From NCBI GenBank assembly GCA_017539165.1, contig JAFYHN010000035.1, positions 1 through 64,000 of the forward strand: a stretch of DNA of 64,000 bases, read 5' to 3'. The DNA is from Eubacterium sp. GTDB taxonomy: Bacteria; Bacillota; Clostridia; Lachnospirales; Lachnospiraceae. The translations under genes were made by a program, and so were the position numbers. Positions 43,993 to 52,027 of this stretch are shown one piece after another (within the stretch, counting starts at the first letter, position 1; every line of letters begins with the position of its first letter). The notes under the pieces were generated by a model. That model ran no database searches, was not told the origin of the DNA, and saw only the letters and a list, made by a program, of their open reading frames with translations.

Positions 43993-46349
43993 TACAATAT
44001 ACCCTTTCTGTAATGTCCTCTTGTGAAGAATTTATTATTTATATACTGAGGGCTACCTGACAGCACATTTTTTACCACATCTTTCTTCTCGGTAGTAAAA
44101 TCATATCTGGCTATCGGTATCTCATAAACGTACTCATGAAGACTGAGCGGTCTGTCGCTCAATAGGAGACTATAACACAAATCTTTAGTCGAAATGGCAT
44201 CAACCGATCTATGTTGATCATCCGACAAATGAATATCTTTTTCTCCCAGTGCATCAGTAACCATAAGAGGCAGTCTTCCATATATATCACGAACTATTTT
44301 AACGCCTTCCGGATACCTGATAAGCGACTGCTCAGCCGACGTCAGTTCAAGAGATGCATCCATGATGATCTTTAAATCCATCATCTCTCGAGCCGTACTG
44401 ATCATGTCCATCAACTCAGATACCGCTTCTGAATTATATGCATATAACGAAGACGCAAGGATAAGTGTCTTTCCGAATAGAAATCTCTTTGAGCTCTGTT
44501 CTTCAGCTATATCTATAAATTCAGCCAGGTCATCAATACATCTGATATAGATGCCATCCACTTCTTTCAAGATATCTTCATAATCAGATATAGAATAAGT
44601 GCTTCTATTAATATACGGAAGTGCAAGAACAATACCAGATGAAGCATTTTCCTTTATCAGCTTGCAAGCTGTCTTTAGATCATTTCTCGATATTCTCTCC
44701 AGAGCGATATCAAGATACAGATACTCCGGCTTCACATCAGTCTCAAGCACCGCCTTTAACTGTTCCATATCTGATACAGATATATGTACTTGGGTAGATG
44801 TTTGTTCATCTAATGCTTTTTTCTGTGTTTCGTCTCCCGATTTATATGTCGACACTCTTCTGTAAGATTTAAGGATAAGATCTTCAAGTTCTTCTATAGC
44901 CTGACGCCTAAGTCCTTTAAGGACGGACGCAGGTACAAATGAATTATCATCTATATACACTTCAAAATTATCGAATACATAATGGGTATTTCCAAGAGCG
45001 GTCATTTTATCTCGAACCACTTCTTCTGTAACCGGTTTCGATGACGCCGCCTGAACAGTGTCTCCCTTAACAGAAATGGTCGTATCGGAATCTTTAATTC
45101 CCAGACTAAGTTCTATCTGTTTTCCGGCTCTTATCTTTACACGCCCTTCCAAACCAATCTTTCGTCCAGCTTTAATCTGTTCATCTATCTCATCAAGAAG
45201 TTTTCTGCATCTTGTCCTGTATATTGCTGTACCTCTTTTTATCTTCCTTGTTTCGGGAGCATTAAGAGATATAGTACTTCCCTTCTGTGCCCTCTTGTTA
45301 GATGTTATGTTAACTGGCGCATCTGAATCTATCAAGAATTCATCACCTTCAAATATATCCGTTACAGCCTTAAAAGATATCTTTCCATTACCGACTTCAG
45401 ATACATTTCCGACCAAAACTCCACGTCTGCCAGACATGCTGTTATCTATTAGCTTTTCAGTTCTGTTCTTATCCTGTTTCGGGAGTACAAGATATCCATC
45501 TGTAAATCCGCCTCTGTTAAATGTATCAAGAAGACGTTTTTCATACTTCTCTGCTCTAGCCTCCGAGAAACAGCCTCTCAGATAGTCATCCACCATCTGC
45601 TTATAAGCATCTACTGCAGCCGCAGTATAATACTCATTCTTCATACGGCCTTCAATCTTGAGGGAATCAACACCCGCCTCGATAAGTTCAGGAACGTGTC
45701 TAAGCGTACACATATCACGCATTGACATCTCATACTTTCCGTTATATCTCTGCCTGCACGGCTGCGCACATCTTCCTCTGTTGCCGCTTCTGCCACCAAC
45801 CATTGAGCTGAAGTAACATCTTCCACTGTAACAGAAACACATCGCACCGTGAACAAATGCCTCAAGTTCTATATCTACCTCACGTTTTATGGCCGCCATC
45901 TCCTCAAGCGTCATTTCGCGAGCTGCAACAACACGCTCTGCGCCGAGTTTAAGCGCAAGTTTCGCACCTGCAGGGGTTGTGATATTCATCTGAGTACTTG
46001 TGTGTATCGGAAGTCCGGGAAAATCACGTCTTATCATTCTAAGTACACCATAATCCTGAACGAGGACCGCATCAAGACCAGCCTCATACAAAGGTACCAG
46101 ACTTTCTCTAAGCATATTCATTTCATTTTCTTTTACGAGAGTATTCGCAGTAAGATATATCTTAACTCCGTAAAGATGAGCAAAATCTATAGCCTCGACT
46201 AATTCTTTTTCAGAAAAATTCTCCGCATATGCTCTTGCTCCAAAAGAATTCCCCGCCAGGTAGCATGCATCTGCGCCGGCGGCTAATGCCGCCTTAAGAG
46301 ATGTCATATTACCACACGGGGCTAATACTTCAGGTTTATTTCCTGTCAT
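43992..46349 (-). CDS. U32 family peptidase-like protein (RlhA/TrhP group)
   Basis: This 785-residue protein has the U32 TIM-barrel motif, EAFVHGAMCFCYSGRCYFSS, with its Fe-S-binding cysteines in GGRSGNRGRCAQPCR, and a long C-terminal DUF3656-type region. E. coli relatives RlhA and TrhP hydroxylate 23S rRNA C2501 and tRNA; protease activity is claimed for only a few. RNA hydroxylation is thus the likelier role, but specific target is unknown. The start is the ATG at 46349 with AAAGGA; it overlaps the end of zapA by 14 bp. Confidence 0.85.
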   Translation of the reverse strand: MTGNKPEVLAPCGNMTSLKAALAAGADACYLAGNSFGARAYAENFSEKELVEAIDFAHLYGVKIYLTANTLVKENEMNMLRESLVPLYEAGLDAVLVQDYGVLRMIRRDFPGLPIHTSTQMNITTPAGAKLALKLGAERVVAAREMTLEEMAAIKREVDIELEAFVHGAMCFCYSGRCYFSSMVGGRSGNRGRCAQPCRQRYNGKYEMSMRDMCTLRHVPELIEAGVDSLKIEGRMKNEYYTAAAVDAYKQMVDDYLRGCFSEARAEKYEKRLLDTFNRGGFTDGYLVLPKQDKNRTEKLIDNSMSGRRGVLVGNVSEVGNGKISFKAVTDIFEGDEFLIDSDAPVNITSNKRAQKGSTISLNAPETRKIKRGTAIYRTRCRKLLDEIDEQIKAGRKIGLEGRVKIRAGKQIELSLGIKDSDTTISVKGDTVQAASSKPVTEEVVRDKMTALGNTHYVFDNFEVYIDDNSFVPASVLKGLRRQAIEELEDLILKSYRRVSTYKSGDETQKKALDEQTSTQVHISVSDMEQLKAVLETDVKPEYLYLDIALERISRNDLKTACKLIKENASSGIVLALPYINRSTYSISDYEDILKEVDGIYIRCIDDLAEFIDIAEEQSSKRFLFGKTLILASSLYAYNSEAVSELMDMISTAREMMDLKIIMDASLELTSAEQSLIRYPEGVKIVRDIYGRLPLMVTDALGEKDIHLSDDQHRSVDAISTKDLCYSLLLSDRPLSLHEYVYEIPIARYDFTTEKKDVVKNVLSGSPQYINNKFFTRGHYRKGIL

Positions 46350-46749
46350 GTGACTTTTCCTTTTCGGTCTCAAGCTGTACTATCTTTCGCTGAAGCTGAC
46401 TAACCTGTTCTTTATATTCCTCAACAAGTTTAAGTGCCGCTTCATGTTTTATCTGCGATTCGATAACTTCATGTCTAAGTTCATACAACTGCTGCTCTTT
46501 ATCACTGTTATCGCCCGCCATGTCATCCGCTATGGATTTAGCCTTGAAATAATCGTCAGCTATATTTAAAGCAAGTAGGACACCCTGATATTCTGAATTC
46601 ATTCTTCTGTATTCTTCAGATGTCTTACATTCTGCTATCTTGCCATTAATATATGTGGCAACATTCTGCAGATAATCTTCACCTTCATATCCACTGAGAG
46701 TATATACCTTGTTGTTGATAACTACGGGAATATCTATCTTCTTACCCAT
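46336..46749 (-). CDS. zapA: Cell division protein ZapA
   Basis: This 137-residue protein has the ZapA beta-strand start (IPVVINNKVYTLSGYEGEDYLQNVATYIN) and a long coiled coil at the C-terminus. It bundles FtsZ filaments. It is 14 bp after ruvB and overlaps the U32 gene, the usual ruvB-zapA-U32 order in Clostridia. Confidence 0.88.
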   Translation of the reverse strand: MGKKIDIPVVINNKVYTLSGYEGEDYLQNVATYINGKIAECKTSEEYRRMNSEYQGVLLALNIADDYFKAKSIADDMAGDNSDKEQQLYELRHEVIESQIKHEAALKLVEEYKEQVSQLQRKIVQLETEKEKSHDRK

Positions 46750-46763
46750 TTCGCACCCCTTTA

Positions 46764-47771
46764 TTATTCTTCATTCATCAGACTTTCAAGTCCAAGATGT
46801 CGATATGCTTTTTCTGTAGCTGTACGGCCCTTTGGAGTTCTGTTTATAAGACCGTTCTTTATAAGATATGGTTCATAAACATCTTCTATGGTCCCTGCAT
46901 CCTCTCCGATTGCAGCAGCCAAGACCTTAAGTCCGACAGGTCCTCCACCAAAATTACGAATAATGGTATTGAGTATATTCTTGTCAGTATCATCAAGTCC
47001 AAAGCCATCTACGTCCAGCTTGTCCAGAGCACTTCTTGCTACATTATAATCAATTTCGCCTTCATGTTCAACCTCTGCAAAATCTCGAACTCTTTTCAGA
47101 AGTCTGTTTGCTAGTCTTGGCGTACCTCGTGACCTTAATGCTATCTCATGAGCACCCTCTTCGTCTATCTTAACGCCAAGAACCTGAGACGATCTCATTA
47201 TAATGCTCATCAAATCAACAGTATTATAAAACTCAAGTCTGTTAACAACTCCGAATCTGTCTCTTAGAGGAGCGGATAACATACCAGCTCTTGTTGTTGC
47301 ACCAATTAGAGTAAACTTCGGAAGCTCAATTCTGAGAGACTTTGCCTGTTCACCTTTTCCAATGACTATATCGATAGCAAAATCTTCCATAGCAGGATAG
47401 AGAACCTCTTCAACCTGCTTATTCAGACGATGGATCTCATCTATGAAAAGTACATCATTTTCTGAAAGCTGACTGAGTATCGCAGCTATCTCTCCAGGTT
47501 TTTCGATAGCCGGACCTGATGTAACCTTTATATTTACTCCCATTTCCTCTGCGACTATAGTAGCAAGAGTTGTCTTACCAAGACCCGGAGGTCCATATAA
47601 GAGAACATGATCAAGCGGTTCTTTCCTGTTAAGTGCAGCCTTAATATATACAGTAAGGTTTTCCTTAACCTTGTTTTGTCCTATATATTCACTGAGACTC
47701 TTTGGTCGAAGACTTTTGTCGATTGACTCATCTTCGAATGTCTCATCAGTTGTTATTATCTTATTCCTCAT
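46764..47771 (-). CDS. ruvB: Holliday junction helicase RuvB
   Basis: This 335-residue AAA+ ATPase drives branch migration with RuvA. Walker [12 protein letters not shown], Walker [10 protein letters not shown], sensor 1 GATTRAG and the C-terminal winged helix ([16 protein letters not shown]) are intact. It lies 22 bp after ruvA. Confidence 0.97.
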   Translation of the reverse strand: MRNKIITTDETFEDESIDKSLRPKSLSEYIGQNKVKENLTVYIKAALNRKEPLDHVLLYGPPGLGKTTLATIVAEEMGVNIKVTSGPAIEKPGEIAAILSQLSENDVLFIDEIHRLNKQVEEVLYPAMEDFAIDIVIGKGEQAKSLRIELPKFTLIGATTRAGMLSAPLRDRFGVVNRLEFYNTVDLMSIIMRSSQVLGVKIDEEGAHEIALRSRGTPRLANRLLKRVRDFAEVEHEGEIDYNVARSALDKLDVDGFGLDDTDKNILNTIIRNFGGGPVGLKVLAAAIGEDAGTIEDVYEPYLIKNGLINRTPKGRTATEKAYRHLGLESLMNEE

Positions 47772-47793
47772 GAAAACCTCAATAACCTAATAG

Positions 47794-48396
47794 TTATAAT
47801 AATCGCAGAGCTTTACTTACTATAGCCTCTGCTTTAAGTGAAGCAGCATCTTCAATCTTTCTCACTGCTTTCATTGCATCACTTCTGCTGTATCCTAGTG
47901 CACAAAGTGCTTCGATAGCTTCACCTATAACACCTGAATCTGAATCATCTTCAAAAACAGCTGAATCAGAATACTTTTCATAGATGGTTCCTTCAAGACT
48001 CACCTTATCCTTAAGCTCCAGACATACCTTCTGAGCTGTCTTGCCACCTATTCCATTTGCCTTAGATATAGACTTAGAATCTGATGCTATGATAGCAGCC
48101 ACAAGACTGTCTGGACCAAGCTCATTAAGAATGGATAAAGCTCCTTTAGGTCCAACACCACTTACAGTAAGAAGCTGCCTGAAAAGCTTCTTTTCCTGGA
48201 CGGATAAAAATCCAAATAACCTTATATCATCTTCTTTAACATCCATATAGGTAACTATCTTTACTTCACTTCCAAGATCTGGAAGATGATCTATAACAGA
48301 TGCATATGTCAAAATCTCAAATCCGACTCCTCCCGATTCAACAACGATATAATCCGTATCTACCTCGGCAAGAGTACCACTAATATATGATATCAT
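47794..48396 (-). CDS. ruvA: Holliday junction protein RuvA
   Basis: This 200-residue protein tetramerises on Holliday junctions and loads RuvB. The OB-fold start MISYISGTLAEV, helix-hairpin-helix segments with VSGVGPKGALSIL and GIGGKTAQKVCLELKDK, and a small C-terminal domain are visible. The start is the ATG at 48396 with GGAG 6 nt before it; the frame opens 15 codons earlier without a good site. Confidence 0.93.
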   Translation of the reverse strand: MISYISGTLAEVDTDYIVVESGGVGFEILTYASVIDHLPDLGSEVKIVTYMDVKEDDIRLFGFLSVQEKKLFRQLLTVSGVGPKGALSILNELGPDSLVAAIIASDSKSISKANGIGGKTAQKVCLELKDKVSLEGTIYEKYSDSAVFEDDSDSGVIGEAIEALCALGYSRSDAMKAVRKIEDAASLKAEAIVSKALRLL

Positions 48397-48426
48397 TCCA
48401 TGCTCCGATATATCTATTCTAACTGC

Positions 48427-48460
48427 GAAAGGGAGTGCCACGCTTATGCAGCACTCCCTT
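48427..48460 (-). terminator. Hairpin between DivIVA-like gene and ruvA
   Basis: AAAGGGAGTGC and GCACTCCCTTT form an 11-bp stem around 12 nt. Only three T residues follow on the minus strand, so some read-through into ruvA is likely. Confidence 0.65.
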
Positions 48461-48483
48461 TAATAACCTCACAAATGTTCGAT

Positions 48484-49041
48484 TTAAAGGAACTCGAAGT
48501 CGTCTGCTCCTTCTTCCTCTCCATCACCAATCATTACCTTGTTTGGCTTTCTGTTATCTTCAATCTCACCAACGAATACATCATCGCCATCATCTCCGAA
48601 AACAGTATCACTCGAAGAATCCTTGAAGAACTGAGATGTAGCAGAAGAAGAATCACCTGACATTTTAAGCTTAGAACTATCATCCTTAGCTCCTGATTCT
48701 GCAGAATCAACTCCAGCTATTGAATCACTATGTTCTTTTGCATTTGCAATAATCTCAGCTGCAGCTTTTCTAGCTTCAGCGATAATACGCTCGCTCTCTT
48801 TCTCAGCTGCACTTGTATCAATTACGCCGTCTGCCTTGCTCTGAAGCTCAAATACTTTAACATTAGCTTCTTCTACAGCCTTATTCAGTCTATCTTTCTC
48901 ATCACGAAGATTTTTATTCTCTGAAAAAAGTTCATCATAAGCTCTGTAGACTGTATCAACGTACTGATCAACATCAGACTTCTTGTATCCAAAAAGACCG
49001 GTTCCAAAGCTCTGTGACTTAATATCCATAGGTTGCATCAT
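48484..49041 (-). CDS. DivIVA-domain protein
   Basis: This 185-residue protein has the DivIVA/GpsB N-terminal motif FGYKKSDVDQYVD, which binds curved membrane or division partners. A coiled coil with an Ala/Glu repeat (EAEESERIIAEARKAA-like, about 80-105), a Ser/Asp-rich segment and an acidic C-terminal tail follow. It probably serves in cell-wall growth or division and lies upstream of ruvA. Start chosen at the ATG at 49041, 12 nt after GGAGG. Confidence 0.8.
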   Translation of the reverse strand: MMQPMDIKSQSFGTGLFGYKKSDVDQYVDTVYRAYDELFSENKNLRDEKDRLNKAVEEANVKVFELQSKADGVIDTSAAEKESERIIAEARKAAAEIIANAKEHSDSIAGVDSAESGAKDDSSKLKMSGDSSSATSQFFKDSSSDTVFGDDGDDVFVGEIEDNRKPNKVMIGDGEEEGADDFEFL

Positions 49042-49100
49042 GATTACTATCACCCTCCAAATAGAATAATCGTCAATAAATCAAGACGTAGTTTTATTTG

Positions 49101-49128
49101 ATTATAACACATTTTTAGACAGTTTCAA
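49101..49128 (-). promoter_or_regulatory. Promoter of the DivIVA-like gene
   Basis: TTGAAA (49123-49128) and a perfect TATAAT (49101-49106) with 16-bp spacing. Confidence 0.7.
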
Positions 49129-49182
49129 TACATAAAATAGAATTTTATATCATAAAAGACCATAAAACAAGTATTTTCTACT

Positions 49183-50244
49183 TTACCGCTTTCCTCGGTC
49201 AGCCATCACCTGATTGATTACCGAAGATACATATTTCTTAACAAAGTCAGGATTACCGAGAAATTCATCATTAAGCATAACATATCCTCTCTTATCCCTG
49301 GCTTTATCTTTATAGCATGGGATTGTATCCGAAAGGTCAGAAATACAAAGAGCCGGAACAAAGTATCCCTCTCTTTCCTCATATCCAGACTTCTCATCAC
49401 ATCCATAATAGAACTTATGTTTTTCGGTAGATATAGGGATCCTGACACTGGCAGAATCTTTTTCAGCGTCAAAATCTATACCGCATCCCATCGTACAGAT
49501 TGGTTTGATAAGCGGATAATCGAGCTTGCATTCAACTACTAGGCTAAGTGAATTACCTTCTTCAGTATGCTTCATCCTGCTTTCGGTTCTTATGTCATTT
49601 ACAGAAAGACATCCCTCACACATCGCTTCAATACTCAGGATAGATGAAAGGAAGATCATACCTTCCATATCATCACGATTATGACGAAGAACAAGTTTTC
49701 TACTCTTCTCATCATGCGCGCCAAGATATCCAAGATACACATCAATCAACTGACCGCCATTATACATATCCACTCTGTCGATTCCAAGGTACTTCTCAAC
49801 AGTCTTCTGCTTTACATTCGGAAGACCAAGCGAAAACTTATACTTTCTAATCATCTTCAGAAGATCATACGGTTCCAGATTGCCAAAATTATCAGTCAGA
49901 CTGATATGATACTTCTTCTCTATGGTATTCATACGTTTTCTGATATACGGAATATCAAATGTATCTCCGTTAAACTCTATCAGAACATCCGCATCAGAGA
50001 TAATATTGTGAAACTCTCTGATCATATCAGGTTCTGACTTACCATCATCATTAAACAGCTGAATGATCTGCCAGTTTTCGTCTTTGAATACATTCACACC
50101 GATAATATATGTAAACGAAGAAATAGGTGACAGACCGGTAGTTTCAATATCAAACATCATAACGGTTCTGTCACCAAAATACTTCGTAACCATGTCATAT
50201 TCAGTTATCTTACTGCCTGAGACAGTTTCTACGATTTTTTCCAT
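49183..50244 (-). CDS. DEDD-family RNase H-like exonuclease (YprB-like)
   Basis: This 353-residue protein has the DEDD exonuclease triad: DIETTGL, LIEFNGDTFD and VLRHNRDDMEG. The layout matches YprB-like ribonuclease H-like proteins, which carry a C-terminal extension of unknown role. Substrate is unknown; DNA repair or RNA processing are both open. Its start lies 24 bp after the 3' end of tmRNA, with no terminator between, so the two may be transcribed together. The ribosome site is weak (GAGAAT). Confidence 0.7.
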   Translation of the reverse strand: MEKIVETVSGSKITEYDMVTKYFGDRTVMMFDIETTGLSPISSFTYIIGVNVFKDENWQIIQLFNDDGKSEPDMIREFHNIISDADVLIEFNGDTFDIPYIRKRMNTIEKKYHISLTDNFGNLEPYDLLKMIRKYKFSLGLPNVKQKTVEKYLGIDRVDMYNGGQLIDVYLGYLGAHDEKSRKLVLRHNRDDMEGMIFLSSILSIEAMCEGCLSVNDIRTESRMKHTEEGNSLSLVVECKLDYPLIKPICTMGCGIDFDAEKDSASVRIPISTEKHKFYYGCDEKSGYEEREGYFVPALCISDLSDTIPCYKDKARDKRGYVMLNDEFLGNPDFVKKYVSSVINQVMADRGKR

Positions 50245-50268
50245 ATATTATTCTCATATATTTAAACA

Positions 50269-50608
50269 TGGAGTAGAGGGGAATTGAACCCCTGTCCGAA
50301 AGCTCTTCCATCAAGGTGTCTTCCATCATAGTAAGTGTTTTAACATTCCCTACGTCACACGTCCACTTACAGACTTATGATTTCAGTAGCTTGTTATTCT
50401 TCCCGAGCCTACAAGCTTTGGCAAGGAAGTACTCCGCCTCTTTGATGCCAGTACCCCACGCAGCGGATGACGCAGGACTGACAGCTGCACTTAGGCAGCG
50501 AGTGCTAATTTATTATCAGCGTTTATATTTAATAGATGTTTTTACGAGGTCACCCGCCTCGGATGGCTGCCCTAATTTCTAAACCCCCGTCGAAACCTTT
50601 ACTACCCC
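50269..50608 (-). ncRNA. ssrA: Transfer-messenger RNA (tmRNA)
   Basis: The 5' end GGGGTAGTAAAGGTTTCGAC and the 3' end with the TTCAATTCCCCTCTACTCC T-arm/acceptor strand pair as an alanine-tRNA-like domain (GGGGUAG with CUACUCC). The CCA is not encoded. The coding part reads GCT GAT AAT AAA TTA GCA CTC GCT GCC TAA, giving the tag ADNKLALAA. tmRNA rescues ribosomes stalled on non-stop mRNA with SmpB (51397-51864) and RNase R (52028-54157). No clear promoter of its own is visible. Confidence 0.96.
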
Positions 50609-50611
50609 AGA

Positions 50612-50661
50612 TAACGATTTTCTTTGAAAATCGTTGTCATTAGCAATCTCGAAGAGATTGC
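50612..50661 (-). repeat. Two perfect hairpins just upstream of tmRNA
   Basis: AACGATTTTC/GAAAATCGTT (10-bp stem, 3-nt loop) and GCAATCTC/GAGATTGC (8-bp stem, 3-nt loop) lie between the tandem modules and the tmRNA 5' end. They may be 5' processing signals of the tmRNA precursor, or terminator-like stops lacking T runs. Confidence 0.6.
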
Positions 50662-50824
50662 GTAGTAAGCGACAGTGCATGACTTGCATTATCATGCAAG
50701 TCTTGGCAGGTCGCGTTAACTTCATATAAAAAAGTTAGAAAATATAGTAGTAAGTCACAGCTTGGGCTTGCACCAACGTGCAAGTCCAAGCAGGTGACGT
50801 TAACTTCATCAGTTCGTTAGAAAA
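50662..50824 (-). repeat. Two tandem structured RNA-like modules, period 85 bp
   Basis: Two copies (50662-50742 and 50747-50824) each contain, on the minus strand, TTCTAAC, GAAGTTAACG, an outer 5-bp stem, an inner stem ACTTGCA/TGCAAGT (or CTTGCA/TGCAAG), and TTACTAC. The outer stem is GCGAC/GTCGC in one and GTCAC/GTGAC in the other, so two base pairs have changed in compensation. Conserved structure with changed sequence points to RNA function rather than simple duplication. Confidence 0.6.
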
Positions 50825-50850
50825 CAATTCCAATCTACAAATGATATTCT

Positions 50851-51273
50851 TTAGTCATCTTCTTCCATCTGCAGATCATCAAGATTGATCTCTTCATCAC
50901 CGTCTTCGATATCACCATAATCGATATCAACTCCGTTGTCATCAACCTCCATAGCATCTGCATCTGTTGCTGTAGCTGCATTAAGCTGATCAAGTATATC
51001 ATTAACTCCATTTGGATTCAAAGCGTCTGAGTAATTCTTACCCCAGTATTCTTCAAACCATGTATCAAGATTAGCAGTAGCTATAGTTCTATGCCTTGCT
51101 TCCTCTGCTTTTCTTTCGTTATATATATATTTACCAAGTGGAATTCCGATAATTGCTCCAACACCAAGTGCTGCGACAAGAACTCCAACTACTTTAGCAA
51201 TCTTCTGACGTTTGATAGTCTTTGCTCTGTTCTTTTTTTCCTCTTTGTATTTATCAACTTTTGCCTGACTCAT
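50851..51273 (-). CDS. Membrane protein with an acidic cytoplasmic or external tail
   Basis: This 140-residue protein has a Lys/Arg-rich start (about 1-25), one membrane helix (about 27-50), a short basic stretch, an aromatic segment (TWFEEYWGKNY) and a very acidic C-terminal tail (about 105-140). I do not recognise the family. It lies between smpB and the tmRNA leader modules and has its own promoter at 51337-51365. No terminator separates it from the tmRNA region, so tmRNA could be processed from its transcript. Confidence 0.7.
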   Translation of the reverse strand: MSQAKVDKYKEEKKNRAKTIKRQKIAKVVGVLVAALGVGAIIGIPLGKYIYNERKAEEARHRTIATANLDTWFEEYWGKNYSDALNPNGVNDILDQLNAATATDADAMEVDDNGVDIDYGDIEDGDEEINLDDLQMEEDD

Positions 51274-51336
51274 GTCATATTACCTCTGTCTCTAAATCTA
51301 TTTGGATGAACTAAAACATTCAACCACCAAGTAGTA

Positions 51337-51365
51337 ATAATAACTAAAAATGCCGCTAAAATCAA
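51337..51365 (-). promoter_or_regulatory. Promoter of the acidic membrane protein, possibly of tmRNA
   Basis: TTGATT (51360-51365) and TATTAT (51337-51342) with 17-bp spacing, 30 bp after the smpB stop. Confidence 0.6.
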
Positions 51366-51396
51366 TAATAAATTGAAATTTATATATAAAACGTTA

Positions 51397-51864
51397 TCAT
51401 CTCAGTTTTACTTTAAAATCTCTCTCGGCTTCTCTTTTTTGGTCTCTCTTCGCAAGATCATCTCTTTTATCGTAGAGTTTTTTACCTCGAGCCAGACCTA
51501 TTTCAACTTTAACAAGACTTCCGCTGAAATACACTTTAAGCGGTACAACGGTATAACCCTTCTCTTTCGTCTTACCAATCAGCTTATTGATCTCCGACTT
51601 ATGAAGAAGCAGTTTTCTCTTTCTAAGAGGATCCTTATTAAATATATTTCCCTTCTCATAAGGATTGATATGCATATGAATTATGTAAACCTCACCTTTA
51701 TCTATGGAAATGTAACTCTCTTTGATACTGCACTGCCCCATTCTGAGTGACTTAACCTCAGTTCCTGCCAGTTCAATACCAGCTTCATACGTCTCATCTA
51801 TAAAATAATCATGATATGCTTTTTTGTTATTTGCTATCAGTTTAGTTCCACTATCTTTTGCCAT
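51397..51864 (-). CDS. smpB: SsrA-binding protein SmpB
   Basis: This 155-residue protein binds tmRNA and delivers it to stalled ribosomes. The beta-barrel segments [20 protein letters not shown] and the [19 protein letters not shown] block, and the basic C-terminal tail [17 protein letters not shown], are clear. The gene lies 1.2 kb from tmRNA and 163 bp after rnr. Confidence 0.97.
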   Translation of the reverse strand: MAKDSGTKLIANNKKAYHDYFIDETYEAGIELAGTEVKSLRMGQCSIKESYISIDKGEVYIIHMHINPYEKGNIFNKDPLRKRKLLLHKSEINKLIGKTKEKGYTVVPLKVYFSGSLVKVEIGLARGKKLYDKRDDLAKRDQKREAERDFKVKLR

Positions 51865-51901
51865 TATTATATTCCTTTATGTTATTACATTCACTATTTC
51901 A

Positions 51902-52019
51902 TATTCACAGCAACTCACAATTCACTCTTAAGTCCACCCTGCTTACAAGTCTGTTCTTAAGCAAGCTTAAACAGAATTGCAAGCAGTTTTTTTCTTACTT
52001 TTATCATGAGCTGTGAATA
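51902..52019. repeat. Structured intergenic element between rnr and smpB
   Basis: A 10-bp outer inverted repeat TATTCACAGC/GCTGTGAATA flanks a strong inner hairpin (about 51940-51986) with arms CTGCTTACAAG…CTGTTCTTAAG and their complements. The inner hairpin is followed by seven T residues only on the plus strand, so it is not an rnr terminator. The terminal repeats and size suit a small MITE-like element or a processed mRNA element. Confidence 0.45.
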
Positions 52020-52027
52020 GAAACTAT

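Noticed and set aside
50662-50824. CRISPR array
   Set aside because: There are only two units of about 80 bp, each with an internal hairpin and no spacer pattern; no cas genes nearby.
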